The notes beneath the pieces were generated by a model, which had not been told where the DNA came from, did not search any database, and saw only the letters and a list, made by a program, of their open reading frames with translations. Below, piece after piece: positions 42,066-52,909 of a DNA stretch of 64,000 bases. The stretch spans positions 15,314,001 through 15,378,000 of the forward strand of contig JBHGNT010000005.1 of the NCBI GenBank assembly GCA_043228905.1. Reading direction: 5' to 3'. A program made the translations under genes and the position numbers. The first letter of the stretch is position 1, and the number at the start of each line of letters is the position of its first letter. This DNA comes from Azolla caroliniana. Its lineage: Eukaryota; Polypodiophyta.

Positions 42066-42661
42066 TGTTAGGATTTCGGTCCCTCCGGATGGGATATGAG
42101 TACCCAGCAACGGAAGACCCGTTGAGAACCAGATGATGAGTACCTGGTGAGAACCGGATGATGCAGGCCCGGTGAGAACCTCTCACCGAATGAAGGGAGC
42201 CCACTGGGGCTATATTTGTAAATAGCCCGAAAGTCATATTAGTATAAATATGACCTGGGGCAAACTCTTGTGTGTGTATCATTGTGTAGTCATTATTTTG
42301 TATAGAGTTATTGGTGTAAGTGTTGTACAAAGCGTTGCAGAAGAAAAGAGAGAGAAAGAGAGAGAGAGAGACACACACACACACACTGTGTGTGTCTCTG
42401 TTGTAACCGCCGCTAGGCAAAGATTGAGAGCAAGAGGTCGTGGCCTCTGTGTTCATCTGTTGTATTCCTCTCTACATAGTGATAGTTGGAGTTTGGGGAC
42501 TCCCATGGTTTTTCCCGTTTTAGGGTTTTCCACATTAACATCCTGTGCATTCTCTTCTGTCTATGTACCTACTTCCATTTCTTATCTTTCTGTGTTTGAT
42601 TATCATTGAAGTTATCTAAGTCTCGATTGTGGCCGAAGATTATTCCGCATAGTTCCTGTGA
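42066..42661 (+). repeat. Solo LTR of the copia-2 family
   Basis: Starts TGTTAGGATTTCGG and ends near CCTGTGA, aligning along its length with the copia 2 LTR (GTCCCTCCGGATG, TAACCGCCG, TCTACATAGTGA, GGTTTTCCAC, GGCCGA blocks). Contains TATAAATATGACC near 42242 and CA/GA simple repeats near 42350-42390. Flanks are AGAAA (42061-42065) and GGAAA (42662-42666), an imperfect 5-bp duplication. No internal sequence of its own. Confidence 0.65.
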
Positions 42662-43147
42662 GGAAATGACTGTGAAGCCGAGTCGGATGAAGAATTCGAT
42701 TTAGGGTCGGCTGAAGAAGACAAAGGCGGAAACAAGGGCAACAACCAAAGGGAAGAGCCAGAGTCAGTTGAACAAGGGGGAGATGAAGCCAAGAAGGCCA
42801 AGAAGGCCAAGAAGGCCAAGACCAAGACATGGTCTTATGTTATTAAGGACCTGAAAATAGAAGACGAATTAGAGACAGCCAATTCGACTTGAAACGAATC
42901 GGACACAACCGATTCAGAGACGCCAAATCAACTGAAGGCCACACGGAGGAAAGGGCAACGGAAGAGGCGCCAACACCGTGACAGCAAGGGAGCTGAGAAA
43001 GGCCGCATGAACAGACAAGACGGGTGAAAGGGTCGAGGCGTACGGAATCGAACGGGTCGAGGAGCGCAAGTGAGGCGTGAAGCTAGGAGAAGCGGGAACA
43101 AAGATCCAAAAGAGCAGGCAGAACCTCAAGTTGAGCTTGAGGGGGAG
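42662..43147 (+). pseudogene. copia 1 C-terminal pol extension and second polypurine tract
   Basis: Setting aside the solo LTR and one flank copy, the pol frame goes directly into an acidic stretch (ESDEEFDLGSAEEDKGG), then a Lys-rich motif (KKAKKAKKAKTKT) and WSYVIKDLKIED before a TGA near 42890. Later text in the same frame is basic and ends at a second purine tract (GCTTGAGGGGGAG, 43135-43147) at the LTR. Copia 3 has the same arrangement at 48394-49027. Function unknown; the basic motif could be a nuclear localisation signal. Confidence 0.55.
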
Positions 43148-43544
43148 TGTTGATATACAAGCTCAACATTGGGTGCGTAAACCGGGTGCGCAACGAGAGA
43201 CCATAGCGGTGCATAAACTGGGAGGCCGTTGGATAGATATTCCGCGAAGGAATATATTTTGGGAGTTAGTGTAGGGGCTCATTGATGAGCATTGAAGTAC
43301 GATTCAGTAGTTCTGTCAGTCCGTATGGACTTGTATAAAAGTGCTCTCTGAGCACATCCTATGTACAGAGTTTTAGAGTATTGTTTTGGAATAGAGTTTT
43401 ATGTGTCCTCCTCTCTCTATCTCTCCGGCGTACGTTGTGTTGATTAAGCTTTCCATTAAACCTTCCTTATCTCACTAGTCTCTTTGTCTTTTGTATGTTG
43501 TTACCCGGTTGTGTTTGTTAAGCTTTCGCACGTTTTCTTTTACA
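43148..43544 (+). repeat. 3' LTR of copia 1 (397 bp)
   Basis: Starts TGTTGATATACAAGCTCAAC after the purine tract and ends near TTTTACA. TATA box is in TTGTATAAAAGTG near 43330. Similar in start and layout to the copia 3 LTR (43752-44199), so the two elements are related. The 5' partner is not in the window. Confidence 0.65.
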
Positions 43545-43751
43545 CCATCAAAACGTACCTATCCGACAAAGGGATCCGGCACCAAAAGACCGTTCCATAC
43601 ACACTCATGCAAAATGGAGTGGCTAAACGAATAAACCGAATGATCTAGGAGAGGGTGACGGAAATGCTCTAGCAATTCAAACAAAAGTTGGAGTTCTCGG
43701 CCGAAGCGTTGCAGACGGTAGTCTACTTGATAAATCTATCACTGTTGAAAG
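43545..43751 (+). pseudogene. Ty1/copia integrase fragment
   Basis: Short integrase core piece with YTLMQNGVAKRINRMI (usually PQQNGVAERKNRT) and FSAEALQTVVYLIN, with two stops. It lies between the copia 1 LTR and the copia 3 5' LTR and is probably older copia sequence in which copia 3 landed. Confidence 0.6.
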
Positions 43752-44199
43752 TGTTGAGCGGACAAGCTCAACCAGATCCGGCTCGGGTAAATAAGCCAGA
43801 ACCAGATCGGCATCCGGAACAGAGAACTGGATAGGTATCCAGATCGATATCCGGAACCAAGAGCCGAATCGGAGAGACAGATCGGATTATAACCGGTAGG
43901 CCGTTAGAGACCTACAACCTCAGCCTAGTACATAGGCATATTCCTTGGAGTTAGTGTCAGTCACTCATATGAGCATTGAAGTACTTGTCAGTCCTTTTAA
44001 GGACTTGTATAAAAAGTGTTCTGTAGGACGTTTGTATGTACAGAGTGTTATTATTTTGAATTGAGTTTATGCTATTCTGTTCTCTCTGTCTCTCTTGTGT
44101 ATTCTCTATTTTGAAGCTTCCATTAAACCTGTGCTTACTCTCTGTTGCTATTCGGTGAAGCCAGTTTCGTCTATAACCTTCCGCATGCTACTCTTTTCA
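43752..44199 (+). repeat. 5' LTR of copia 3 (448 bp)
   Basis: Starts TGTTGAGCGGACAAGCTC and ends CTCTTTTCA before the primer site. The TATA box is in TTGTATAAAAAGTG near 44006. The first ~165 bp match the truncated 3' LTR at 49028-49192 with many differences, so the element is old. Confidence 0.8.
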
Positions 44200-44294
44200 T
44201 CGTACCAGAGCACGAGGGTTGAGAACCTCTGCTGCCGACAACTACTCAAAAGAGACAAACCCTAATCACTAGTAAAGAACAAAAGGAAGATAAG

Positions 44295-47200
44295 GACATA
44301 AGCATAGTGAGCTCGCTTCCTACAAAAAAGCTCGACCGGATCAACTATGCGTCCTGGTCATATAAAATACACGATTACTTGTTGGGGCACAGATACTGGA
44401 GCTACATGGCAGGAGCAAATAAAACAGTGTTGGATTCGACACACAAGGATTTCTCGGCATGGGATCAAGGAGCGAGCAGAGCAGTGTACTGCCTCGTGTC
44501 CTATGTGCACAACCAGATGCTTGGCTACATCAGAGACACAAAATCACCGAAGAAGGCTTGGGAAAATATCCGGAAAATTTTCGCCGCAAATACCACAGCT
44601 CGGAAGTTGCAGCTCTAGCAAGAGCTCAATAGTATCCGGCAACAGGACATGTCGGTCACCGACTACACCACCAAGATCAAGGAGATCTGTGACGCGCTCG
44701 GGTCCATCAATGTGATGGTGGACGAAGAAGAGATGGTCCAGACCTGCCTCGATGGTCTAGCACACCAGTAGGAGCAAATCTGGACAGCAATTTGCATCCG
44801 AGAGAAAACATTATCCTTCTTCGACCTGCAATCGATGCTCATGGTCGAAGAAAACCACACAAGTGGGTCAAGGACCACTCAATCGGATAGCCAGATGCTA
44901 TACACGGAGGCGGATTGGCCCCGTGGGCATAGAGGACGAGGTGGGTCGGCACGCAATAGCAGCAGCCGGCAAGAGCAAAACCGGAGGCTCGGAGATAGTG
45001 CCGACAGCAGTTCCGAACCCTCCACAAGTAGGGGAGTCATAGCGGTGCCAGAAACCGGGAAGGGAAAGCCGAAACGGAATGTTGGTATTGTGGAAATAAA
45101 GGTCACTGAGTGAGTGAGTTCTGGAATAAGCATGCCGATTTGGATAAATCTGGATCCGGTAAAGCCGAACAAGGGAACTGGCAAAGCTCACACTATGCCG
45201 AAGGATCAAAAGGATCTGGAACTAGAGAGACCGGAAAAGGGCCAACCTTCGTGATGAAGCATAAGGCGAACTCAATGAAGAAGATCACTTTGGGTTGGAG
45301 GAAGTGTGGTATGTTGACTCCGGAGCGCCTAACCACATGACGAGCCACAGAGAGTGGTTGTCATATCTGGAAAAAACTGAGCAACCAAGAGTTGTCGAAA
45401 CCGGAGACGACAATGCTCACCCGATAGTGCATTTCGAAGAAGTTCCCTTGAGTCATGTCGGACAACAAGGGAAGCTTATGAACGTGGTTCATTAAGGAAG
45501 AGGGTCGGATCATCACGCAAGGGCTCCGGGATGGGAGGATGTTCATCCTCGACACCAACGATGTAGGCACCGGATTGCCGAAATTTAGTGGCCGGAAGGC
45601 CCAAATTTGTGAAGCCTGCCAGCTCGGAAATCAACACCAACTTCCGTTCCACAACAAAAGTAACCGGAGCCGTAACAAGCTCGACTTCATACATTCAGAT
45701 GTATTGGGACCGGCATAGAATGTTAGTCTTGGTGGGAGCCGATATTTTGTCTCCTTCATCGATGACTACAACCGGCACACGTGGACCTATCTCATCGAGA
45801 AGAAAAGCGAAGTCTTTGACTGTTTCCAGAATCTGCAAAGTCTTGTTGAACAGGAAACGGAGAGGAAGATCAAGTGCCTGCGGTCAAATGGTGGAACAGA
45901 ATACTTTTCCAATCAATTCAACAATTATCTGCAACAAAAGGGAATTCGGAGAGAATTCAGTTGCAGATACACACCGGAACAAAATGGTGTGCCAGAAAGG
46001 AAAAACCAGTCCATTGTGTAGGCGGCATGGGCAATGTTGGAAGGGAAGAGCATGCCCAAGTTCTACTGGGCTGAAGCGGTCCGAACCGCCGTCTACATCC
46101 AAAACTGGATCGGGGATAAGGTGTCAGCACACGTGCTATATTTCGGACAGAAGCCGAATTTAAGGCACCTTAGGATATTCGGTAGCATAACCTATGTGCA
46201 TGTACTGGATTAGATGCGGAGAAAGGTGGACCCGAAGTCAGAGAAGTGCATACTAGTCGGCTACTTTCATGTGCAGAAGGGATACGAGTGCTACAACCCC
46301 CGGACAAAGACAGTCTAAGTAAGTCGAGATGTTGAGTTTGACGAATCGACATCTTGGTACTCTCCGCCGACTCCGATCCCCAATTCTAACTCGATTCCGG
46401 AAGATAAGACCAGCAAGCCCGAAACGATCCAGGGAGAAGAAGAAGAAGAATTCGATACTCTAGATGAGAGTCCGATCTCATTTCGGACGAGCTAGCCAAA
46501 TGAAGAGTTGAGTCAGAAAGACCAACAGGATGAAGAGTCGGCGAGCAGCGAAGACTCGGTCGTGCTTTCCTCGCGTAAGGAACCAAGGAGACATTTCACA
46601 CGCAAAGAGAATGTGAAGAAGAAGATGTCGGAATATGATGCCGTCAGAGACAAGTCGGATCGGAGCGAATCCATTTTTGGAAATAACGAAGACGGACCTT
46701 CAGAGACGAAGTCTGAGCCAGCCAAGAGGGCCTTGAAATCGGCTCACGAGAAGTTATACCGATCGACTTGCGAGAAGAACTCTGTAAAGGGGTATGGGTA
46801 TAATGGGTACATGGGGCACCACTATGCATACATGACGAAGGTGGCAGAAGTGAGTGAGCCGGAGTGCTACGCAGAAATGGCACAATATGCACATTAGCGT
46901 GCCGCTATGGAGGAAGAGATGCGGGCACTTGATGCCAACAACACACGGGACCTGGTTGACCGTCCTCGACATTGCAAACCAATCGGTTGCAAGTGGGTGT
47001 ACAAGGTAAAGTATAATGTTGACGGTTTGGTCAACCGGTACAAGGCCCGGTTAGTGGCGAAAGGATATGCGCAGACCCACGAAATCGACTATGACGAGAC
47101 CTTCGCTCCGATAACAAAGATGGTAACAGTTCGTGTGGTGTTGGCAGTTGCTGCGGCAAGGGGGTGGCAACTTCACCAAATGGACGTGAAGAATGGGTTT

Positions 47201-48393
47201 CTTCAAGGTGACCTTGAAGAACAGGTCTACATGCTCCAACCCCTCGGTTTTTAGTCGAAGATGAACAAGTCAACAATGTGCCGACTCAAGAAGTCACGTT
47301 ATGGCCTGAAGCAAGCTCCCCGTCCTTGGAACTCAAAGATCACACATCGGTTGTGTAATATGGGGTTTGTGGCCTCGAAGTTAGACTCTTCACTGTTCAT
47401 CCAAAAAGGTCCAGACAGTCTGATATGTATCCTATTACATGTGGACGATCTAGTCATCAGTGGACTCGGACTCGCTGAAATCGGCCAAGTGAAGTCCCTA
47501 TTGTCGGATGCATTCGAAATGAAGAACCTAGGGGACCTTCATTACTTCCTCAGGATCAAAGTGATCCTTTCCCCCGATGTCATATTGTTACCTCAATGAC
47601 ATTATGTGCTGAATATGTTGTATAAGTTCAGCATGACAGATTGCCAACCAGTCTCCATACCCTTGGACCAGAATCTCAAGCTTCGTCCTGACTCCGGATT
47701 GGCCTGCAACGAGAGACGGTTCCGACAAATTGTCAAAAGTCTTGTATATTTAACAATTACCCGACCCAACATCAGCTATCCGGTCTGGATGATCAGTAAA
47801 TTCATGTGGAAGCCAACCGTGAAGCACCTTAAGTGCGTGCACAGAATACTAAGGTATGTTTGCGGCACTAAGGACCGGGGACTATTATACCGACACGGTA
47901 TAACTGAAAAACTAGTTGGATATACGGATGCTGACTAGGCCGGTGATGCATCGGACTGTCGATCCACTTTTGGTTACATGTTCTCTCTAGCTAGCGCAGC
48001 TATTGTGTGGAGCAGCAAAAAGCAGGCAACACTAGCTCTTTTGAGTACTGAGGCTAATTATCGGGGCACTACCATTGTCACATGTGAAGCCATATGGCTT
48101 TGGCAGCTACTACAAGACCTCTGGATCGAAGTACCGACTTTGATCCCGATCTATTGCGACAACATGAGCAACATGCAACTAGCCAAGAACCCTATGTTCC
48201 ATGCTCGGATGAAGCACATAGAAGTGAATTATCACTTTGTACGCGAGCAGGTCCTCGGCGCTAAAGTAGAACTCTAGTATGTTTGGACGGATCAACAAGT
48301 TGCCGACATCTTTACGAAGGCGCTCGGAATTGACAAGTTGCATTATTCTTGGAGATGCTTGGTCTTCAGCATCTCGACATGCCACACTTGAGG
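44295..48393 (+). pseudogene. copia 3 gag-pol, degenerate
   Basis: Gag (KLDRINYASWSYKIHDYLLG) has stops near 44616 and 44769. The linker DSQMLYTEADWPRGHRG lies near 44890. Protease VWYVDSGAPNHMTSH (near 45307) has Pro for Ser in DSGAS. Integrase pieces lie around 45570-46230 in shifting frames. The RT region 46907-47600 has HQMDVKNGFLQGDLEEQVYM and LHVDDLVI (near 47440). RNase H is at 47920-48390 (stop in the Asp motif near 47936; KHIEVNYHFVRE). The frame then reads through a purine tract near 48388 into the extension. Many in-frame stops; dead. Confidence 0.82.
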
Positions 48394-49027
48394 GGGAGAA
48401 CCAATACTGATACGGGTAGAACCGGAACATAAACCAAAAAAACAAGCAAAGGCACCGGACAAGTAGCCAGAGAGAAGGAAACAACCGAAGGAGGGGGAGA
48501 CAAGAAGACAAAGGAAGCCGAGTTGACTGAAGAAGTCGGCACATCCGATAAAGTTGGAACAAGTGGCGACGGCGGCAAAGTGAAGAAGGATAGAGCCGAC
48601 CGAAGGAAGAAGGCCAAGACCCAGACGTGATCTGACATGGTGAAGGGCTTGAAGGTTGGAGACGGCCAATTCAGACAAGAGCTAGAACAAATAGGAGGCA
48701 CCCGATTCGGAAGTGGTGTTTGATTCAGAGGAGCCGAATCAGCTGAAAGCCAAACAGACGAGGAGGCAAAGGAAGTAGACACCGACATGGAGGAACCGAT
48801 GGGTCGAGAAGCATCAGAGTCACAACAACGAAAGAGCTGAGATGGGCCTTATGAGTAGACAAGCCGATCGAGAAGGTCGAGGTGCGCAGCACCACACGAG
48901 TCGTGGAAAGCGGAACTGGACGGGTTGAGGAGCGCGAACGAGGTGAGAATACGCTAGAAGAAACCAACTGCAAGGTTCGGCAGACACTAACCAAGCGATC
49001 CAACGTGAAGTTGAGCTTGAGGGGGAG
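48394..49027 (+). pseudogene. copia 3 C-terminal pol extension and second polypurine tract
   Basis: In frame with RNase H apart from a TAA near 48433. A Gly/Lys/Glu-rich stretch (EAELTEEVGTSDKVG) is followed by a basic motif (DRRKKAKTQT), then TGA where copia 1 has Trp, then MVKGLKVGDG, matching WSYVIKDLKIED of copia 1. It ends at a purine tract (GAGCTTGAGGGGGAG, 49013-49027) beside the 3' LTR. No known domain. Conservation in two elements suggests a coding part of the lineage. Confidence 0.55.
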
Positions 49028-49192
49028 TGTTGAGCGGACAAGCTCAACCCGATCCGGATCGGCTGAATAAGCCGGAACCGGTTCGGCATCCGTAACGGAG
49101 ATCCGGATCGGTATCTAGAACCAAGAGCCATATCATAGAGACGGACCGGATTATAACCGGTAGGCTGTTAGAGGCCTACAACCTTAGCCTAG
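49028..49192 (+). repeat. Truncated 3' LTR of copia 3
   Basis: First 165 bases of the LTR (TGTTGAGCGGACAAGCTC ... CTACAACCTTAGCCTAG), broken at 49192 where the next element starts with TGTTGGCCGCC. The rest of the LTR was not found to the right. Confidence 0.75.
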
Positions 49193-50774
49193 TGTTGGCC
49201 GCCTTCGACGACCAAGTGTGAAAGGCCAAAATAGCGCGGACAAAGCAAAGCGGACAACCGCATATGAAACGACGCAGCGGAGCTGACAATGGGCACGTAA
49301 CGGAAAGACGGGTATGGCTGAGGAGAAAGTGTAATGGATGGAAAGTAATTATGAGAGAGAGTGAGAAAGAGAGTGGTTCACGCTTAGTCGTAACCGCCCA
49401 TGCCCCTATATAAAGGGCATGGAAAGCCTGTAAAGAAGTAGTCGTAATTTTGTAGACACACTCAAGTAATATACACTCTTTTTGCTCAATCTCTATTTCT
49501 GTGTCTATGGTAATTGTGTATATCTTTGCCGTAATCTGTGGTTGAGTTTTCCTCGATGTTGAGCGCTTGTACTCTGTGTTGAGTACTATATCCTCTGTCA
49601 GCTGAAGCCGCTTGTGCGAAGTTCCCCAAACTCCCATTTACATTAAGCGCCCCTTACAACTCTGTCGCTCTACGACTCAAGCACCCTCCACCTGTTCCAC
49701 AGTCACCTTGAGCCGATTACCATAGAAACGCGTAACAACATCGTGTTTACCGAACCCGGTAACAGTTTTGGCTTGCCTTGTGGGACTATGCAAGCACATC
49801 GAACATCAATGGGTGCATGTCTAGTCGCCGCGGCAACAACGGAATAGGAAGCCACCGACCTCTCACTCGCGTTGAGGCTAAGAGGATACAAGAGGCTCCC
49901 ATCATCGACCTAATCGACAAGACCAACCAGATCTCGCAGCAAGACGAGCCCTTGTCTGATTCTGTGCTTGCAGAGCCACCCTGACACGAAGTCGCGAAAC
50001 AACTGGACTCTACCACAACCAACATGAATAATTCGGGTGTGACAACCTGTTAAGTCACACATCACCAAAAAGCCCCCCGCAGAGTTTTTTCCCGACATAG
50101 AGGAAGACACCATGTCATACCCCTATCCCGCTACAACGGTGAAACCGACCCAGAGGCTCATGTCCGCGCTTTCCTTACCACATGGCAAGCTAACCACGCC
50201 TCCCAACACCTAGCCGTGCCTTAGGCGAACATATCAAAGATAGTTGAGTTCGGGCTATCTCTAGATGGGCACGCAACGAACTGGTATTCGCAAAACGACA
50301 TCACAGAGTTCGCCGAGTTCTTCCAACTCCGGGAACAATTCATCCAATTGTTTCATCGTAGAATTCCTCAACGAGAATTAATGAGCCAGGTCTATGCAAT
50401 AACACCCAGGTCTAATGTAGAATGCATGCGGCAAGAGAGCACACCCAGGTCAACCACGGAGGAAGCAGCAGCGGAGGTAGACCCAATCTGGCAGGCCCTC
50501 ACAGACTACCCAATTACACTCACAATGAGTAAGCTGCTCAACTGGGTCCCCCGATTTCGGCAGGCTCTGGAAATATGGATGCACCGCACACCCCAGGTAA
50601 CGGTCTCCGTAAATTTCACTGAATCCACGGTAGGCCCGACTATCATGGACCACCAGAACCTGGCCATCAAAGTGCTCATACAAGGGATAGAAATCTCGGG
50701 ATGCATCGTGGACAGTGGCTCCAACGGCAATGTCATAAGTACGACCACACGCAGCCACTAGGCCCAGGGGAGTA
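49193..50774 (+). mobile_element. Tat-like Ty3/gypsy fragment: 5' LTR and deleted gag-protease
   Basis: Probable 5' LTR 49193-49764 (TGTTGGCCGCC to GGTAACA; TATATAAAG near 49416), then a possible primer site TGGCTTGCCTTG (49769-49780), an untranslated leader and a gag-protease remnant to 50760. RT and everything after are missing. The LTR start TGTTGGCC and gag MSYPYP start match the Tat-like element at 22338-32553, but the sequences are diverged. Confidence 0.6.
50103..50760 (+). pseudogene. Tat-like gag-protease with internal deletion
   Basis: Starts near EEDTMSYPYP (compare DDTMPYPYP in the element at 31386) and shows the gag block RAFLTTWQANHASQ. A stop near 50221 and frame changes follow. 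From 50348 an open frame runs from FHRRIPQRELMSQVY directly to a linker and protease (CIVDSGSNGNVIS near 50718). The zinc knuckles between gag and protease are deleted. It ends at TAG 50759-50761. Confidence 0.65.
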
Positions 50775-51248
50775 TGTTATGTACACATAACATAGGTGAG
50801 GGTAGGTCACTAATATTTACATAAGTGAAGGGTATGTTCACTAATGTTAAAAAGGGGACTAATGTGATTGGATAGAAGGAATGATAGGTGCATGCACTAT
50901 CATGATTTGGACAACCAATGAATGGAGAGCCTTTTGGAAAGGCACATCTATTCAAGGGGCCTAGGAAAAGGTATGAATATGAGGTTTAGCTACCCTCATA
51001 AGGACATCACATCGGAAGGTTGTTATCTTAGACACTAGTCGTGCGGGCTAGGCTTTCGTCTCAACAATCGTGTAATCTCTTCCAAGGTATTAGTCATCCT
51101 AATATCCAGCGTTATGGGACGTCGGTGGTAGGTTGGCTATGTCTAGATCATATCTCAGGGGTGGTTGGGTGGAACGGGTTCTTCTATCCAATCTATTTTC
51201 CTTCTTTTACTTTATTTTGGTCAATTGATTAGTAATAGACTCGTAACA
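50775..51248 (+). repeat. Possible LTR, 474 bp
   Basis: Bounded by TGTTATGTACACATAACA at the left, after a purine tract (AGGGGAGTA), and ACTCGTAACA at the right. The left end is itself a palindrome (TGTTATGTACACATAACA). No target duplication and no partner LTR in the window, so it may be a solo LTR or the 3' LTR of an unrelated element. It abuts the copia 4 gag start at 51249. Confidence 0.4.
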
Positions 51249-51539
51249 AGTTGGTTAACTTGAACATCCCTCTGAAGGATTCATCCATATTTCTATTGCT
51301 CTAATACTAGATTGTTATAAATGAGAGACCGACCACAACTAGCTAGCAAGAAAAATGCTAAGACAACAAACTAAACCAGAAAAACAGAATAGCACAACTA
51401 GTGAGACACAAGATTTAACGTGGAAAACCCTGAATGGGAAAAACCACGAGAGCCCACAGACTCCGAAACAGAATCACTAAGTAGAGAGGATATATACAGA
51501 ATACTCAAGGCCACAACCTTGAACTCGACTTCGTTCTAT

Positions 51540-52396
51540 TCATTAATGAACAGTAGCTCCTCCTTGCTCGTAGCAATGGCCGAGGTATTCTTGCTCTCCG
51601 AAATCTTTTTCGGCTCAACACCATCAACTCCCCTGTTGTCCTTCTAGTAGTGTTGACAGTTCTTCTGGAAGTGTCCCGGATTCCCACAATAAAAGCACGT
51701 GAGCCTTCCCTTTGACTTCGACCTCGGTCTGGACTTCTCCCTTTTCTACAGACTTCTCTATCGGCCCCTTTCTCTCTTAGATTCAGCTTTAGTGACTAGG
51801 GCCTTATTATCAGAGATGGACTCTTTGTCCTTCTGACGAGCTTCTTCATTCAACAAGCTCAACTTCACCATCTCTAGAGACAACTGCTTCCCTTACGGTC
51901 CCACATTACCCAAGGTCACCACGAGCATCTCTTAGCTGTCCGGAAGGGATCTCAGCAATAGCAATGCTAGTACCTCATCATCCAGAGGTACTTCTAAAGA
52001 GGTGATCTGATTGACTAGTCCTTGGAAGGAATTCAAGTGCTCGGCCATGCTTGAGCTATCCTGATATCTCAATCTCACTATCTTCTTGAAGACGGAGACT
52101 CTATTTACAACATTCTTGTTCTCGAACATGAACTTGATATTTTTCCAAAGGACGTCGGCTTTTGTCTCTTCATTGAAGTTGTTGCACAGATTCATGTCTA
52201 TAAAACACCTTACGTATGTCGTTGTCTTTAGATGCATGACTTCCCAAGTCGATGCATCGATCTTGTCTGGTTTTTCATCGCCATACTGCACCGGTAGCCA
52301 TAGGCCTTTGCATACGATCATATTTCTCATCTTCGACTTCCAAACTAAATAGTTGGGGTCAGTTTGCTTGAACATCCCTCCAAAGAATTCATCCAT
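51540..52396 (-). pseudogene. copia 4 gag
   Basis: ATG at 52396 (MDEFFGGMFKQTDPNYLVWK); gag words WKSKMRNMIVCKGLW, NKNVVNRVSVFKKI and SSMAEHLNSFQG; then stops near 51930, 51900 and 51750. The zinc knuckle CFYCGNPGHFQKNC is near 51660-51700. It ends at the fusion with an LTR at about 51537. It is closely similar in order to copia 2 gag. Confidence 0.75.
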
Positions 52397-52405
52397 ATTT
52401 CTATC

Positions 52406-52417
52406 GCTCTGATACCA
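52406..52417 (-). other. tRNA-Met primer-binding site of copia 4
   Basis: TGGTATCAGAGC on the minus strand, three bases from the LTR edge at 52421. The second unit has a decayed version (TAGTATTAGAGC, near 51299-51310). Confidence 0.85.
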
Positions 52418-52420
52418 TAT

Positions 52421-52909
52421 TGTTATAAATGAGAGACCGCCCACAACCGGCTAGCAAGAAACTAAACTGGAAAAACATAATAGCACACACAACGAGACAC
52501 AAGATTTAACATGGAAAAGCCTTAATGGAAAAACCACGAGAGCCCATAGACTCCAAAACAGAATCACTAAGTAGAGAGGAATATATAGAATACTCAAGGC
52601 CACAACCTTGAACTCGACTTCGTCTTATAAACGGTTACAACACACACACACACTCTCTATACACACACACACTAAGAACTATATGGTTCCTTGTACATAC
52701 ACATGTATATCATAATGATTTGCCCTAGGTGTATTTACACTAATGCACAATATGGACGATTTACAAATATAGCCCAAATCAGGCCGAATCCAATTTGGCC
52801 GAATCGAACACAATCTGAATCGACTACGAGTTGATCGACCTTCATCCGATTCGATAGGCCGATCCAGCTTTCCAACTCATCCCATCCGAAGGGACTAGTT
52901 ATCCCAATA
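52421..52909 (-). repeat. 5' LTR of copia 4 (489 bp)
   Basis: On the + strand TGTTATAAATGAGAGACCG to TATCCCAATA. Shares with the copia 2 LTR the GGAAAA-ACCACGAGAGCCCA block, the GGTTACAAC block and the end CATCCGAAGGGAC. CA repeats lie near 52632-52670. The outer end is decayed (CCCAATA instead of CCCAACA). Confidence 0.75.

Larger units (their letters stand above)
17990..43544 (+). mobile_element. Ty1/copia element 1, outer host of the nested insertions
   Basis: An old plus-strand copia whose parts lie at 17990-20262, 40580-42065 and 42662-43544. It is interrupted by copia 2 (20263-40579) and by a solo LTR (42066-42661). Its 5' LTR and gag N-terminus are missing. Its 3' LTR is 43148-43544. 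The closest relative in the window is copia 3 (43752-49192), which shows what the missing parts should be. Confidence 0.8.
43752..49192 (+). mobile_element. Ty1/copia element 3
   Basis: 5' LTR 43752-44199, a degenerate primer site (TCGTACCAGAGC, 44200-44211), gag-pol with many stops to about 48393, a C-terminal extension to 49027, and a 3' LTR 49028-49192 cut short by the next element. The left flank is GAAAG; the right partner is lost. It is related to copia 1 and supplies the parts missing there. Confidence 0.8.
51249..52909 (-). mobile_element. Ty1/copia element 4, rearranged: two LTR-primer site-gag starts in tandem
   Basis: Unit 1: gag N-terminus 51249-51300, degenerate primer site, LTR part 51313-51536. 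Unit 2: gag 51540-52396, primer site 52406-52417, LTR 52421-52909. Both point left. Unit 1's LTR is cut at about 51536 and fused directly to the C-terminal part of unit 2's gag. Pol is absent. The family is related to copia 2 (same gag words and knuckle). Confidence 0.7.

Noticed and set aside
50775-51248. 3' LTR of the Tat-like fragment starting at 49193
   Set aside because: Its sequence does not match the 5' LTR 49193-49764, so the two cannot be a pair; listed only as a possible unrelated LTR.
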